Below, piece after piece: positions 20,422 through 21,320 of a DNA stretch of 21,320 nt. The translations under genes and the position numbers were made by a program. Each line of letters opens with the position of its first letter. The first letter of the stretch is position 1. The notes beneath the pieces were generated by a model. It was given only the letters and a program-made list of their open reading frames with translations, was not told the origin of the DNA and did no database searches. The stretch is from a virus, in the IMG/VR virus record IMGVR_UViG_3300010370_000292, positions 1 to 21,320 of that record; one strand, written 5' to 3'.

Positions 20422-20470
20422 GTGCACATTCTGGCAACTTATCCGCTAGAATGCTACACATTATGGAAAT

Positions 20471-20493
20471 GTGGACATATTGCGTCCACTTTT
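20471..20493. terminator. Convergent terminator between late and replication operons
   Basis: GTGGAC (20471-20476) and GTCCAC (20484-20489) pair perfectly around a 7-base loop, followed by TTTT and preceded by AAAT, so it could stop transcription from both sides. It lies in the 80-base gap where the two operons converge. A further 6-bp inverted repeat (CATTCT at 20426-20431 with AGAATG at 20449-20454) lies just left of it. Confidence 0.6.
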
Positions 20494-20501
20494 GCGTATG
20501 G

Positions 20502-21089
20502 TTACACAGACCCTTGTTTGCGGTAGCTTGTCCAGTTGAAGTGCAATCCGCATCCATTCTCACGGATTCTGTCTAGCACCGCCGCTGATAATTTTGAGGC
20601 AAATTCCTCGCGTGAGTAGTTGGAAATCAATATGGTAGGCCTTTCGTTGCGATAACGAGCGTCGATAATACTGGTGATCTTCCTATCCTCGAAGGGTGTT
20701 TCACCGCGCTCCTGGAACTCGTCAATCACTAGCAACCCTGCCTCGGTGTATTTCTTCACCACGGACATCTCGGATTGCTCGGAGTCTGGTCGGAATGTAT
20801 CACGGATCTCCATGAATAAGTCTACCGCCGTGGTGTAAATGGCGGGTCTGTCCTTCTTCCCGCAGTTCCAGCCCATGCCCCCAGTGGCAAAATGCGAGTC
20901 TTTTGGGGTGCATTTCTTGGCAACCTCGTAGGCCATGCGGGTCTTACCCGTGCCATTCGTGCCGTACATCACCACAATGCCCCCAGAATCGCTTGTAGCG
21001 AGGGCTTGGCGGTAGTGTGTCCACCACGCATCTCCAACGCATTCTGGGGCGTCCTCGTAGCGTTTAGGAAATCCCTTTAATGTGTTCAT
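20502..21089 (-). CDS. DnaC-like AAA+ ATPase, replication helicase loader
   Basis: The protein is 195 residues from the ATG at 21089, chosen because AGGAGG sits a few bases upstream; a longer in-frame reading lacks support. Walker A is GTNGTGKT (43-50), Walker B is LLVIDEF (D123, E124), sensor 1 is TILISNYS and an arginine finger lies in VLDRIRENG. These are the hallmarks of DnaC/IstB-type helicase loaders, which place the replicative helicase on single-stranded DNA. The N-terminal helicase-binding part is short. A GWNCGKKD insertion lies between the Walker motifs. Its start overlaps the stop of the next upstream gene (ATGA). Confidence 0.85.
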   Translation of the reverse strand: MNTLKGFPKRYEDAPECVGDAWWTHYRQALATSDSGGIVVMYGTNGTGKTRMAYEVAKKCTPKDSHFATGGMGWNCGKKDRPAIYTTAVDLFMEIRDTFRPDSEQSEMSVVKKYTEAGLLVIDEFQERGETPFEDRKITSIIDARYRNERPTILISNYSREEFASKLSAAVLDRIRENGCGLHFNWTSYRKQGSV

Positions 21090-21320
21090 GCTCGGCTCCT
21101 CCTTCTGCGGTATGAGGCCTCTAACACATCCGTGAGGCGGTAGAACTGCCTCTTCTCCTTGTACTCGTCCCAATTGACCTCTGGCGTAGGCTCGATCCCC
21201 TCGGACTCCTGCGTCCGAATTAGCCTTTCTACGGCACTAGATAGCGAGCAATCTATCCTTTTGGAAAGGTTATCTACCCGCTTGAATGTCTCCACCGAGA
21301 GCGAGACTCGGATGTTGATC
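21086..21320 (-). CDS. Ribbon-helix-helix DNA-binding protein, 5' end outside window
   Basis: The visible 77 residues begin INIRVSLSVETFKRVDNLSK, continuing RIDCSLSSAVERLI. This is a beta strand and two helices in the ribbon-helix-helix (Arc/MetJ) pattern. A GTG at 21295 could be read as a start but would remove the essential strand, so the gene runs past the right edge. The C-terminal part (WDEYKEKRQFYRLTDVLEAS) ends in five Arg of the last eight residues. It is coupled to the DnaC-like gene and is probably a regulator of the early operon or an origin-binding protein. Confidence 0.8.
   Translation of the reverse strand, partial: INIRVSLSVETFKRVDNLSKRIDCSLSSAVERLIRTQESEGIEPTPEVNWDEYKEKRQFYRLTDVLEASYRRRRSRA

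Overview
The window is a stretch of a tailed double-stranded DNA bacteriophage genome. It carries both terminase subunits, a portal, a scaffold and major capsid protein pair, an endolysin, and the edge of a replication module. A short-tailed (podovirus-like) virion is the best guess: there is no tape-measure or tail-sheath gene, a very large glycine-zipper protein resembles an ejection protein, and the portal is P22-type. The host cannot be named. Most genes on the plus strand have no Shine-Dalgarno sequence and start in A-rich context, while the first minus-strand gene has a strong one. An M15-type endolysin with an N-terminal peptidoglycan-binding domain fits a bacterial host with ordinary peptidoglycan.

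Layout. (1) 1-11357, plus strand: a partial unknown gene, a 1274-residue probable ejection protein with three N-terminal 16-residue repeats, a 45-residue gene, small terminase, a zinc-ribbon protein, large terminase interrupted by a mini-intein in its ATP-binding loop, two small genes, the portal, three tiny lysine-rich genes, a 164-residue gene, a structured tRNA-sized element and a 67-residue gene. Almost all genes overlap start-on-stop, so this is one translationally coupled operon. It ends at two tandem terminators (11387-11489). (2) 11490-12913: mostly non-coding. It holds operator-like palindromes, a candidate structured RNA with three hairpins whose loops are mutually complementary, a free-standing endonuclease VII-like HNH gene, and a cluster of palindromes and 12-bp repeats. 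(3) 12914-20421, plus strand: scaffold, major capsid, probable decoration protein, a small gene, a head-tail adaptor, a tail protein with an SGNH esterase domain, two small membrane proteins, endolysin, an HExxH protein, a metallophosphoesterase, another small membrane protein and a winged-helix protein. (4) 20422-21320: a convergent terminator, then minus-strand genes for a DnaC-like AAA+ ATPase and a ribbon-helix-helix protein that runs off the right edge.

How it fits together: region 1 packages DNA and supplies portal and internal proteins. Region 3 builds the shell, attaches the tail and lyses the cell. The minus-strand genes belong to early replication and regulation. The long non-coding region between the two structural operons is the least ordinary part, and is where a new regulatory RNA or regulatory DNA system is most likely.
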